DNA of 64,000 nucleotides from JAAZZY01 sp964612505 (GTDB lineage Bacteria > Chlamydiota > Chlamydiia > Chlamydiales > JAAZZY01). A program made the position numbers and the translations under genes. Under the pieces are notes generated by a model that saw only the letters and a program-made list of their open reading frames with translations, was not told where the DNA came from and did no database searches. Positions 17,028 through 24,713 of this stretch are shown here, piece after piece (position 1 is the stretch's first letter; the number at the start of each line of letters is the position of its first letter). The stretch is taken from the NCBI GenBank assembly GCA_964612505.1, contig CAZTEX010000001.1, positions 124,001-188,000 of the forward strand. Reading direction: 5' to 3'.

Positions 17028-17594
17028 ATGCTTCGCTCTTTAGGCTCTATCTTTAGTTTGGGTTTAATTTTAACTCTTTTTCCAAGTTTTTCTCAAAGAG
17101 ATGCCAATCAATTTCTGGCTCATACTGAAAAAAGACACTTTAAAGAACAAAATCAGAGAAAGTGTCCTTCAAAAGGCCCCAAGCGATTTATGGTTATTCA
17201 AAAAGCTGCACATGCTCAAATTGAAAAGAGCCCTACTGATGAAGATAGTCTTTTGATTACGTTTGATAATGTAGACCCTTACGTTACCTACTATAAAGTA
17301 GAACCCAATCGTAATTTTGGGATTTTAACAATTAAACAATTCATGTGGTATTGCCACATGGGTCGTTCTATGTTTTCTCAAGATAATCCAAGAGGAGCCA
17401 TGGGCTATTTGAGTTTTGAATGTCCTGAGGAAGAAGGGAAAACTCTTAATTTCAATGTTTTTCAACTCAATAAACCCCATTATGATAAAAGGCTCAATCG
17501 ATTGACCTATCAAATTAGCTCTCTGCCTGGCTTTAAGGTAGATAACATGGTCATCGGAAATGTTATTTTAACGATTGATCTTTCTCTTAATTAA
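17028..17594 (+). CDS. Exported protein of unknown function
   Basis: A 188-residue protein with an N-terminal hydrophobic segment (SIFSLGLILTLFPSFS) consistent with a Sec signal peptide. The mature part is rich in aromatic residues and predicted strands (LLITFDNVDPYVTYYKV, GYLSFECP, MVIGNVILTIDLSLN). I do not recognise the family. It is convergent with, and overlaps by 8 bases, the HAD-like gene. The gap upstream is AT-rich. Confidence 0.65.
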   Translation: MLRSLGSIFSLGLILTLFPSFSQRDANQFLAHTEKRHFKEQNQRKCPSKGPKRFMVIQKAAHAQIEKSPTDEDSLLITFDNVDPYVTYYKVEPNRNFGILTIKQFMWYCHMGRSMFSQDNPRGAMGYLSFECPEEEGKTLNFNVFQLNKPHYDKRLNRLTYQISSLPGFKVDNMVIGNVILTIDLSLN

Positions 17595-18357
17595 ATTGTT
17601 GATCAAGTCGTTTTGCTTTTTCAACAAGCTTTAGCCATTTCATCTCAAAGTCCCGTTTTTCAATCGTTTCACAAGGTGAAAAAGTAAGGCACCCTTTATA
17701 TAAAAAGCATTTAACTTCTATAGGAGTCTGCGCTAAAGAGTTTGAAATGGACTCTAGATTTTTATCGCGATCATCAATAATAACAATCACAGAAGGGGAA
17801 AACTCTACCTCTTTTAAAAAATGCTTTAAAACAGCCCCTTTTTTTATTTCTCTATTTTCACCATTGCAAAAAAGAATCCCATGATCAAATTCTGGGTAAG
17901 AGTTAAAGTTGATTTCAAAGCAATCATAAATAGAAGGACCTCCTTGAGAAAAGGCAGCGGAAAAATGAAGGTTTAATTTTTTTAGTAGCTCCATTTTTTC
18001 TTTCTTGAAATCTTTCTCATCAAAGCGAGTTGTTAACCCCGCTGTCAAAGCAATTACCTTGTAGCCAAATGATTTTAATTGCTCGATAAAAGAAGGTGTC
18101 TCTTTCTCAATTAAACAACTTCCTGGCTCTTCCATGACCATGAGATTGCCCAGCAAATCTTTCTCAGAAGGGGAGAGAGTATGGAATAGTTTTTTTACAA
18201 ACTCTATCTGCTTTAAAATATTTGGAAATTGAAAGGCCTTTTCAATGGGTTGCGTAAGGACATAATCGATATCAAAAACAATCAGCGTCTCTTGGGGTGA
18301 AGCGAGATAACTTTGAATTTCTTTGAGAGAGTGAATTTCAACAAATGAGCCGTTCAT
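17587..18357 (-). CDS. DUF2608-like HAD-superfamily protein
   Basis: About 256 residues with a HAD-like first motif, IVFDIDYVLTQP (Asp-x-Asp), a threonine-containing second motif (VIALTAGLTTRFD) and a C-terminal IIDDRDKNL that can supply the metal-binding acids. This matches the DUF2608 group, common in legionellae and chlamydiae, whose substrate is not established. I use the ATG at 18357 instead of a non-ATG start four codons upstream. No signal peptide is visible. The family call is from remembered motif layout. Confidence 0.75.
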   Translation of the reverse strand: MNGSFVEIHSLKEIQSYLASPQETLIVFDIDYVLTQPIEKAFQFPNILKQIEFVKKLFHTLSPSEKDLLGNLMVMEEPGSCLIEKETPSFIEQLKSFGYKVIALTAGLTTRFDEKDFKKEKMELLKKLNLHFSAAFSQGGPSIYDCFEINFNSYPEFDHGILFCNGENREIKKGAVLKHFLKEVEFSPSVIVIIDDRDKNLESISNSLAQTPIEVKCFLYKGCLTFSPCETIEKRDFEMKWLKLVEKAKRLDQQFN

Positions 18358-18548
18358 ATCTAGTACCAATCTAACAAGGTCTCCATAATCTTTTTAAATC
18401 TTTAAAAGAAATAAAAAGTTTTACCTGAGGCCCCTCGTTATTTTAAACTCATTTTTCTCTCAAAAAAGAATTTTCGAGAGCGGGAAGGTTGAAAAAAATA
18501 AAGAACATGTTAGAATCATATAAAGATTTTTTAAAGAAAGGATCTAAC

Positions 18549-19340
18549 ATGTTATCAACTACAAATCTTTCAATCTCCCCAAATTATAACCCTTTTAACA
18601 CTGGTAAATATGAGTCTCCCATCCATATTCAAATCTTACAATCAACGAAAAGCTCCGCAATTTTTATCCAAGTCATCGGAGAAAGAATTACACTAGAGAC
18701 TTTCCAAGGGGAATATTTCGACCACTTTAAAGAATGTTTTAAAGATAAAATTCAAAAACACGAGCAAGAATTTTCAGATATGAAAGAAATTTTTGGCGAT
18801 GAAAAGTCTCGGCAATATTATGCCAATGGCAAACCGCAAAGTGATGATGAAATTAGCAAGCGAATTGAATTTAACGCCAAAAGAGCCTCGGATGGTAATC
18901 CATTTACCGGCTTTGCTATTTTAAATAACACGGATCGAAAAATTATAGGATTTGTGTCGATTGGCCGAGGTTTTCAAGATGGAGAATCTCAAAGTGGTTT
19001 AATTCTCAATAAAGACTATCAAAGGCAACACTATGGGCTAGAGGCTACTTTGCTTGCAGGCGCTCTTGCTGATGTCTATTATAAAAATAATTTTAAAGTA
19101 GGATCGAAAAACAACCCAAAACCGGTTGAAAGATTTACAGTGACAGCTAAAGATGAGAACGCGGCAGCGATTCAATTTATTCAAAATATCGGTTTACAAC
19201 CGATTAGACCGTTAACTCAAAAGGAACAATATACCACAAGCCCTTCAAAGTTATACGGTATTGAAGCTCAAAACGTTGAAAAACTTATTGAAAAGTGGAT
19301 GAATTTAAAAAATATTACTTTTGAGATCGCTCAAATGTAG
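18549..19340 (+). CDS. GNAT-family N-acetyltransferase
   Basis: The ATG at 18549 is preceded by an AAAGGA ribosome site; an upstream TTG frame start lacks one. The 263-residue protein has an acyl-CoA-binding core near 130-200: FTGFAILN, KIIGFVSIGRG, LILNKDYQRQHYGLEATLLAGAL (the R-x-x-G-x-G/A region is degenerate as QRQHYG) and AAIQFIQNIGL. It transfers an acyl group from CoA to an unknown amine. The N-terminal 50 residues are extra relative to a minimal GNAT. Low-complexity DNA and the adjacent accessory array suggest a lineage-specific gene. Confidence 0.72.
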   Translation: MLSTTNLSISPNYNPFNTGKYESPIHIQILQSTKSSAIFIQVIGERITLETFQGEYFDHFKECFKDKIQKHEQEFSDMKEIFGDEKSRQYYANGKPQSDDEISKRIEFNAKRASDGNPFTGFAILNNTDRKIIGFVSIGRGFQDGESQSGLILNKDYQRQHYGLEATLLAGALADVYYKNNFKVGSKNNPKPVERFTVTAKDENAAAIQFIQNIGLQPIRPLTQKEQYTTSPSKLYGIEAQNVEKLIEKWMNLKNITFEIAQM

Positions 19341-19364
19341 TAATTCAAATTTTAATTTGAATTA
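19341..19364. repeat. AT-rich palindrome after the acetyltransferase gene
   Basis: A perfect inverted repeat with 10-base arms (TAATTCAAAT and ATTTGAATTA) around a 4-base loop begins one base after the stop codon at 19338-19340. It has no following T-run on either strand, so it is a weak terminator at best. It sits right before the leader of the array gene at 19437. Confidence 0.5.
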
Positions 19365-19436
19365 GATGGATCTAAAAGCAAAGCTTTAATTAAAATTTTT
19401 ACTTTAAACTCTTCACAAAATAAAGGAAGGTGAAAC
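19364..19436 (+). promoter_or_regulatory. Leader copy 1 of the small beta-protein array
   Basis: This leader shares with three downstream leaders the order GATYTAAAAG, then TTTAATTAAAA, then a pyrimidine-rich tract, then a purine-rich ribosome site (AAAGGAAGG) 6 bases before the ATG. The similarity outlasts that of the coding sequences, so it probably contains a common promoter. No clean -35/-10 pair can be assigned. Confidence 0.5.
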
Positions 19437-20257
19437 ATGTCTTTAAATCCAATGAATTGGTGGAAACCAGTCGGAACACCAGCAAACAACAACCAACAGC
19501 TACATTAAGCTTGTCAGATGAACAAGCAAAAACCAGCTCAACTGAACAAAATGAAGCAAAAAGTTGGAACGTTACGAAAGGAACTCGTTTGACTTTGACG
19601 GCCCCCTGGCTATCGCGCAATTGCCATCCTGCGATTTTAAGTGGCAAACCTGTTACGTTAATCTTTACAGGCGATGGTTTTAGATTTGGAGGCAATGCTT
19701 TAAAAAGTGATAAACTTATTCTTAGCCAACCAGGAACAAGTGATAAAGTTGCAGGAACTTATCAATTGACAGCTTTAGGAATGAAGCATACAAATGTTAT
19801 TTATTCTAACACTGGTGATGCTACTCTACAAACAACATATACTGGAAATGTTAGCCATTTAGACATCATTGTGGATGATCAAGTTGTTGCAAATTTTGAG
19901 TTGCAAACATTAAACGCAAAAGATGGGCTTTATCATGGAAGGCCGATGCAAACAACAATCTATTTTGGTAATAAGGATGTCACTCTTATTCAGACGCCTC
20001 AAACCACTCGCTTTGAAGATTGCAGAGATACGGCTAAAGCCTGCCCAGGAAATGTCTTTGGCTGCGCTACAGCTGTAGTAAGAACCGTAGCTTGGCCTTT
20101 TGGCGCAATGGCAGGGAAAGTAATGACTTTACTACCGGATCGCTCTGCAAAAAAAGCTGCAGCAGCGGAGACCGTTACTGACAGCAAAGCTGCAACAGGT
20201 GAATCTGATGAAGCTGGTTTTGTACCAGTAGACGAATCAGATAAAAAAGATAATTAA
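19437..20257 (+). pseudogene. Array protein 1, frameshifted near codon 20
   Basis: The ATG at 19437 sits 6 bases after a strong ribosome site (AAAGGAAGG) and reads MSLNPMNWWKPVGTPANNNQ before a TAA at 19506-19508. The rest of the protein continues in the -1 frame (from about 19495) to a stop at 20257, giving about 250 residues of beta-rich sequence followed by a Ser/Ala/Asp-rich tail that ends in KKDN. A GTG at 19430 could open the long frame, but it overlaps the ribosome site itself. NWWKPVG resembles FDWWKPTGG in the protein at 39538, which supports the ATG frame as genuine. Read as a one-base loss, a sequencing error, or translational frameshifting. Function unknown. Confidence 0.65.
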
Positions 20258-20269
20258 CTCAAAACAAAT

Positions 20270-20301
20270 ACAACACCTCTGTTTGGGGTGTTGTTTTTTT
20301 C
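20270..20301 (+). terminator. Rho-independent terminator after array gene 1
   Basis: An 8-base stem (ACAACACC at 20270-20277 with GGTGTTGT at 20287-20294) and a 9-base loop is followed by a T-rich run (TTTTTTC...). It lies 13 bases past the stop and separates gene 1 from the next array member. Confidence 0.85.
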
Positions 20302-20420
20302 TTTTTCATAACATCAATATTTCATCCAATTCAAGTTAACGAATCTCATTTCACAGGGTTCGATTGGTTACTACCTAAATATAATGCTACTTTTTTTAAT
20401 TTCGCTCTATCAAGATAACC

Positions 20421-20492
20421 GGTGGATTTAAAAGCTGAAGTTTAATTAAACTTTTTCTCTCAATTGTTTATTTAAATTAAAAAAGGTAGAAA
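20421..20492 (+). promoter_or_regulatory. Leader copy 2 of the small beta-protein array
   Basis: Reads GGTGGATTTAAAAGC, then GTTTAATTAAACTTTTTC, then CTTT/TTTATTT-like tract and AAAAAGGTAG as ribosome site before the ATG at 20493. It aligns with the leaders of the neighbouring array genes at the same distances. Confidence 0.5.
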
Positions 20493-20969
20493 ATGACATT
20501 TTTAGAACCGCCTGCAGGCACGTTAATATCTACAAAAGAAATCTTAACAGGAATAGTTAAAATCAGCGGAAGGGGAACTGCGCAAACGCCAATTGTTATT
20601 AGATTCAGCGAGTTAAGTTGCGTTTACTTTTCAGCCTACAGAAACGGACCTTCTGCTTCTGAATATTTTACAGAATTCTCCAATGAAGCTTTTGCCACTG
20701 TTGACCGCAATATCGATTTTGTAGCAACAGGAACCCGGCAAACAAAGGCTTTTTGTAATGAAACAACGACGCCGACTAGAGATTTTCCACTAACAACTCT
20801 AAGCGTTTTTGTTGGTGATGACCCAGACAGTCAAGTGACTCCTGTTGCTCAGAGAAACATCGAGGTCCTTTCTTCAGCAGATAAAAGATTAACTAGGATA
20901 GAGGTTATAATAAATCTCTCACTTAATGGGGGATATCAGGCTGAAATTCAAACAATATTTGAAAATTAA
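20493..20969 (+). CDS. Array protein 2, small beta-rich protein of unknown function
   Basis: A 158-residue protein with no signal peptide or membrane segment. It shares with its two downstream neighbours the block 'G-(I/T)-(V/L)-x-I-x-G-x-G-(T/I)' (GIVKISGRGTAQTPIVIRF), an aromatic 'YFSAYRNG' stretch, a middle 'F-x-x-G-T-R' strand, and 'TTLSVFVGDD' near 110. The latter is nearly identical to TTLSVFIGND in the next gene. AAAAAGGTAG supplies the ribosome site. The three proteins are diverged tandem duplicates; function is unknown, and the host-facing interpretation rests only on context. Confidence 0.7.
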   Translation: MTFLEPPAGTLISTKEILTGIVKISGRGTAQTPIVIRFSELSCVYFSAYRNGPSASEYFTEFSNEAFATVDRNIDFVATGTRQTKAFCNETTTPTRDFPLTTLSVFVGDDPDSQVTPVAQRNIEVLSSADKRLTRIEVIINLSLNGGYQAEIQTIFEN

Positions 20970-21028
20970 AGTAGTTAAAAAAAACATTTCTATTTTTAGA
21001 TCTTTTCTTTGCAATTGGACTGTTTCAA

Positions 21029-21097
21029 TAGATTTAAAGTCAGCAGTTTAATAAAATCTTCGCTTTATTTTTTTCATCAACCAAGAAAGGTAGGAAT
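21029..21097 (+). promoter_or_regulatory. Leader copy 3 of the small beta-protein array
   Basis: Reads TAGATTTAAAGTCAGCAGTTTAATAAAATCTT, then a CTTTATTT tract and AAGAAAGGTAGG before the ATG at 21098. The element order and spacing match copies 1, 2 and 4. Confidence 0.5.
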
Positions 21098-21577
21098 ATG
21101 ACAGCGATATCTCAACTACGTTATTCTTTAACTTCTGAAGAGACTCGCCAAGAGGCGAGCTCAACAACAGCAAATAACACTCACCGTAAAAAGACCATTG
21201 GAACTCTTCGAATTCACGGAGAGGGAATCTCAGGAACAACTGTTGTCGTTAGAGCGGATGAAGCAGGAAGTCTTTTCTTTCCAGCGTACTCAGGCAATTG
21301 CCCCTATACTCGTGAATTTTTGGCCTATTTCCCCGCCAATCCTGAAGGTATTTCGGAAGTCAGCACCCCCTTTATCCTCAGAGGAGTTGCGAGAGAAAGC
21401 GACTGTGTCGATCCAGCAACACAAATAGTTAGATTTTTTCAACCAACAACTTTAAGTGTTTTTATTGGCAATGACGACGACCGTCAAAGTAAACCTGTTT
21501 TTCAAGAAAAATTTGAGATGTTTTTTAATAATCATTCCCTAAAAACATTAGATATACGAGTAACTTGTATGGATTGA
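21098..21577 (+). CDS. Array protein 3, small beta-rich protein of unknown function
   Basis: A 159-residue paralog of the proteins at 20493 and 21692. After a polar N-terminal 30 residues come GTLRIHGEGISGTTVVVRA, FFPAYSGNCPYTREF and TTLSVFIGNDDDRQSKPV, which align with IVKISGRGTAQTPIVIRF, YFSAYRNG and TTLSVFVGDDPDSQVTPV of the preceding gene. No signal peptide, no membrane segment. The ribosome site is AAGAAAGGTAGG. It belongs to the same tandem family. Confidence 0.7.
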   Translation: MTAISQLRYSLTSEETRQEASSTTANNTHRKKTIGTLRIHGEGISGTTVVVRADEAGSLFFPAYSGNCPYTREFLAYFPANPEGISEVSTPFILRGVARESDCVDPATQIVRFFQPTTLSVFIGNDDDRQSKPVFQEKFEMFFNNHSLKTLDIRVTCMD

Positions 21578-21621
21578 AAATCTATGATTGAAATTAAGAC
21601 ACATTTTATCATCTGATTTAA

Positions 21622-21691
21622 TAGATCTAAAAAATTGAATTTGACTAAGCTTTTTCCACAAACTCTTTATTTAACAAAAAAAAGGTAGAGT
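21622..21691 (+). promoter_or_regulatory. Leader copy 4 of the small beta-protein array
   Basis: Reads TAGATCTAAAAAATTGAATTTGACTAAGC, then CTTTTTCC and CTTTATTTAAC tracts and AAAAAGGTAGAG before the ATG at 21692. It is the most diverged copy in the middle part but keeps both ends. Confidence 0.5.
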
Positions 21692-22162
21692 ATGGCATCC
21701 GTAACAAGCTCTAAAGGCAAGCCATGGGGCGCCAATTCAAACAGCGCTGACAATGACATCCCATTTGGCACTCTCCAAATTACAGGAGAGGGGACAACCT
21801 CTGAAACTTTGTTTGTTGTTAGAGTTGGGTTAAAAAATGATGCCTCATTTTCCCCAGAATTCTTTTTTGATTATGTAGCCGATTATCCCAATAGCTCTTT
21901 AGGTGAACCTCATCGCTGCGTTAATTTTGCTATTAGAGGAAAAGAAGATAATGGATGTTTAGATAATCCATGGCCACATTCAGCAATAAGACATTTTAAA
22001 GGCACAACAGTGCAAGTATTAATGGGAGATTCTTTACGAGTCGTCGCTCAAAAGCAGCTAGCACCCCAAACAATCAGTAGCCCATCTAGGGATTTGCTGA
22101 ATCTAGAAGTTCAAATCAAAATGTTGAATGGACAACCTCAAATTGAAATTGTTGAACATTGA
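21692..22162 (+). CDS. Array protein 4, small beta-rich protein of unknown function
   Basis: A 156-residue paralog of the two genes before it. GTLQITGEGTTSETLFVVRV aligns with GTLRIHGEGISGTTVVVRA of array protein 3, FSPEFFFDYVADYP with the aromatic stretch, and GTTVQVLMGDS with TTLSVFIGND. It has no signal peptide or membrane segment. It ends the array; the next gene (an MFS transporter) is 152 bases further and unrelated. Confidence 0.7.
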   Translation: MASVTSSKGKPWGANSNSADNDIPFGTLQITGEGTTSETLFVVRVGLKNDASFSPEFFFDYVADYPNSSLGEPHRCVNFAIRGKEDNGCLDNPWPHSAIRHFKGTTVQVLMGDSLRVVAQKQLAPQTISSPSRDLLNLEVQIKMLNGQPQIEIVEH

Positions 22163-22314
22163 GGGCGCAGCCTCTAAAGTTCATAATCCAAATTTAGATC
22201 ATAAGTTTGAAATCAAACTCATTTTAGTGAGCGTTTCTTTTTTAGGAATCTATAAAAAGCTTTTCATAAATTAGTCTGTTTTCTACAAAGGCAATTAAGA
22301 TAATAAGTTACTTT

Positions 22315-23598
22315 ATGAAAGAGCAAGTTAAAGAGCCCAGTGATAAAAAGATTAACTTTTTATCTATCTTGGGGTGGTGCTTATTTGATTGGGGGCAGTC
22401 TGCTTTCCCAACAGTCATCATTACCTTTGTATTTGGGACCTATTTTGTTAGGTCAGTTGCAGCATCTAGCGTGCAGGGCACAGCACTGTGGGGTTGGACT
22501 ATTGGTTTATCAAGTGTATTTGTTGCCGTTCTATCACCGCTTCTTGGTTCTATTGCAGATCACACGGGGAATCGAAAGCGCTGGCTTTTTGCTTTTGCTA
22601 GTTTGAATGCTGTGGCAACTTCATTGCTTTATTTTACTCAACCCAAAGCAATCTCTATTCTATGGGCTTTAACTTTTTTGGCATTAGCTAATATTTGCTA
22701 CGAGCTAATGCAAGTTTTTTATAATGCAATGCTTCCCTCTATTGCTCCCAAAAATAAGATTGGTCGCATTTCAGGATGGGGGTGGGCCTTTGGTTATTTT
22801 GGAGGACTTGCTTGTTTATCGATTGCCCTCTTTGCCTTTATACAAAGTGGATGGCTTTCTCAAGTTAATGAAGTAAATGTTCGCAGTAGTACCCTTCTTG
22901 TTGCAAGTTGGGTTCTTGTCTTTTCTATTCCTTTGTTTGTTTTTACAACAGATTCGATGAAAGAAAAAATATCTCCAAGGGTGGCGGTTAAAAAGGGTTT
23001 TACAGAGCTTTTAAATACGATGAAGGAACTTAAAAAGTATCAAAATATTTTCAGATTCCTCATGGCTCGCTTAATGTATATTGATGGCCTCAATACACTC
23101 TTTGTCTTTGCAGGCATTTATGCTGGAGCTACTTTTAAAATGAACTATTTTGAGATCTTAATCTTTGCAATGTTAATCAATGTTTTTGCAGGGATTGGTT
23201 CTATTTACTTTGCTTGGATGGATGATAAAATGGGACCTAAAAGAGTGATTACTCTCTCTCTTGTCATGATGATCTTTTCTGGAACTCTTTTACTTGTCAT
23301 TGAAAGCAAGTTTTGGTTTTGGATTTTATCAGCGATCTTGGGGCTTTTTGTGGGCCCCACCCAATCGGCTAGTCGCAGCTATATGGCGCGGATCGTTCCT
23401 AAACATCTCACTAATCAAATGTTTGGAATCTATCAGTTTTCAGGAAGGGTGACTTCTTTTGTCGGTCCTGTTTTAGTTGCTAGCCTCACCCAAACATTTA
23501 GCAGTCAAAGAGCTGGAATGGCGGCGATTTTCTTTTTAATGTTGATAGGGTTACTCATCCTTACAAAAGTACCCAACATGAGAGAGTTTGAAGCTTAA
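22315..23598 (+). CDS. MFS transporter of the UMF1 (Atg22-like) family
   Basis: A 427-residue carrier with about twelve membrane segments. The N-terminus WCLFDWGQSAFPTVI closely matches the 'DW.NSA..' signature of the UMF1/Atg22 branch of the major facilitator superfamily, and SPLLGSIADHTGNRKR is the loop-2 MFS motif. Other members act as vacuolar or inner-membrane amino-acid or small-solute exporters. The substrate here is not inferable. Convergent with the next gene. Confidence 0.88.
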   Translation: MKEQVKEPSDKKINFLSILGWCLFDWGQSAFPTVIITFVFGTYFVRSVAASSVQGTALWGWTIGLSSVFVAVLSPLLGSIADHTGNRKRWLFAFASLNAVATSLLYFTQPKAISILWALTFLALANICYELMQVFYNAMLPSIAPKNKIGRISGWGWAFGYFGGLACLSIALFAFIQSGWLSQVNEVNVRSSTLLVASWVLVFSIPLFVFTTDSMKEKISPRVAVKKGFTELLNTMKELKKYQNIFRFLMARLMYIDGLNTLFVFAGIYAGATFKMNYFEILIFAMLINVFAGIGSIYFAWMDDKMGPKRVITLSLVMMIFSGTLLLVIESKFWFWILSAILGLFVGPTQSASRSYMARIVPKHLTNQMFGIYQFSGRVTSFVGPVLVASLTQTFSSQRAGMAAIFFLMLIGLLILTKVPNMREFEA

Positions 23599-23605
23599 AT
23601 CTCTG

Positions 23606-24481
23606 TTAAGTTGATGAAGCTAGCTTTTTTTTGATTCGATAGTAGCGCGGTGCATCTAAAAGCCATCTGTCAGCGATATCTTTATAAGACTCATAGGTAG
23701 ATTCAGCGAATTTATTTTTGGAAACTTCAAGAAGGCCCTCCATCGGATCCCAAATAAAATATTGCTGCTGCCCCTTAATAAAAATAGTTGAATGGCCAAA
23801 GTGTTCTCCTTTGTAGTTATCCGCATTGCAGAGCAAGCGGCAAAAATAGAGCCCTTCAGGCATTTTTTCAATGATTTGGAAAAAATGTTCTTTGATGATT
23901 TCTTCTGAAAATAAACCCTTCTGAGCTGCAATTTCTTGAACGCCTTCGTGTAAGCCAGGGACATGATCTATTTCAAAATCTCTTAAAGCCACAATAGAAG
24001 CCACCTTGGCATATGCAGGGTCATCTACGGGAGTTGTTTCGTCCAATGCTATCGCATTGAGAGCGACCTGCTGAGTTCTTAATTCCAAGCTAGAAACTTG
24101 GCAGCTCTGAGCCACCCTAATAGCCCTTTCTCTTAAAGATAAAGTAGGAGAATTTACAAACTTGTCTGCAAAATCTAAAGATTGTGCAGAACATGTCCCT
24201 CCATAGCAGGAATCTTCTAAATACTGAAGATCAAATTTGACACCAGGAGCTGCATTGTTTTTCAATTTTTGAAAATACTCTAGAGCTCGCTCTTTAATAA
24301 CTTTTCCATGACCACCTTCTGAAGAGGCAGAGACTAAAAGCTTTGCCGGCTTTTGATTGTCTGAAGCTAAGTTCTCTTTTAAATCTTTTTTTGAATCGGG
24401 AAAGGAAAAGACCTCTAGGTTGAGATGGGCGGGGCTATAAATATTGTGAGGGGGGGTGTTAAAAAGGGGGCTTGTGGGCAT
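23606..24481 (-). CDS. Papain-like cysteine protease-like protein (YopT/C58-like layout)
   Basis: A 291-residue protein with the three catalytic positions of a papain-fold protease in order: Cys in YGGTCSAQSLDFA, His in FGHSTIFIKG and Asp in FIWDPMEGLLEV. This 'GxC-x-x-x-S-x-x-F ... GH(S/A)-x-x-x ... DP..G' order recalls the YopT/C58 and related effector proteases, which cleave host proteins. No signal peptide is visible, as is usual for type III substrates. The Ser-rich, Pro-rich N-terminal 25 residues are consistent with a secretion signal, but this is inference. The family call depends on motif spacing only. Confidence 0.6.
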   Translation of the reverse strand: MPTSPLFNTPPHNIYSPAHLNLEVFSFPDSKKDLKENLASDNQKPAKLLVSASSEGGHGKVIKERALEYFQKLKNNAAPGVKFDLQYLEDSCYGGTCSAQSLDFADKFVNSPTLSLRERAIRVAQSCQVSSLELRTQQVALNAIALDETTPVDDPAYAKVASIVALRDFEIDHVPGLHEGVQEIAAQKGLFSEEIIKEHFFQIIEKMPEGLYFCRLLCNADNYKGEHFGHSTIFIKGQQQYFIWDPMEGLLEVSKNKFAESTYESYKDIADRWLLDAPRYYRIKKKLASST

Positions 24482-24713
24482 AACTTCTCTTAAAATAACT
24501 CATATTCAATATATTATGTTCTATATTTTAAGATCTTGCTGTTAAGAATTAATAAAGAAATAAAGCGGGTTATGAATCAAGTGCAAATGTTTATTTTAAA
24601 AGGGGCTGACAAGAACTTTTTTCAATTAAACGATAATTTTTTATTATACACTATCTTTAAAGTAAGAAAAGCTGATAAACTAACTACTTAAAAATCAAAA
24701 TACTTGGTCAAAC

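Noticed and set aside
19437..19520. Canonical X-XXY-YYZ slippery site for -1 frameshifting in array gene 1
   Set aside because: The overlapping window (AAACAACAACCAACAGC) has no heptamer with the required form in the zero frame, so programmed slippage is not supported by sequence alone.
19399..19695. Minus-strand frame opposite array gene 1
   Set aside because: It lacks a ribosome site and runs across the array leader; the plus-strand frames are better explained.
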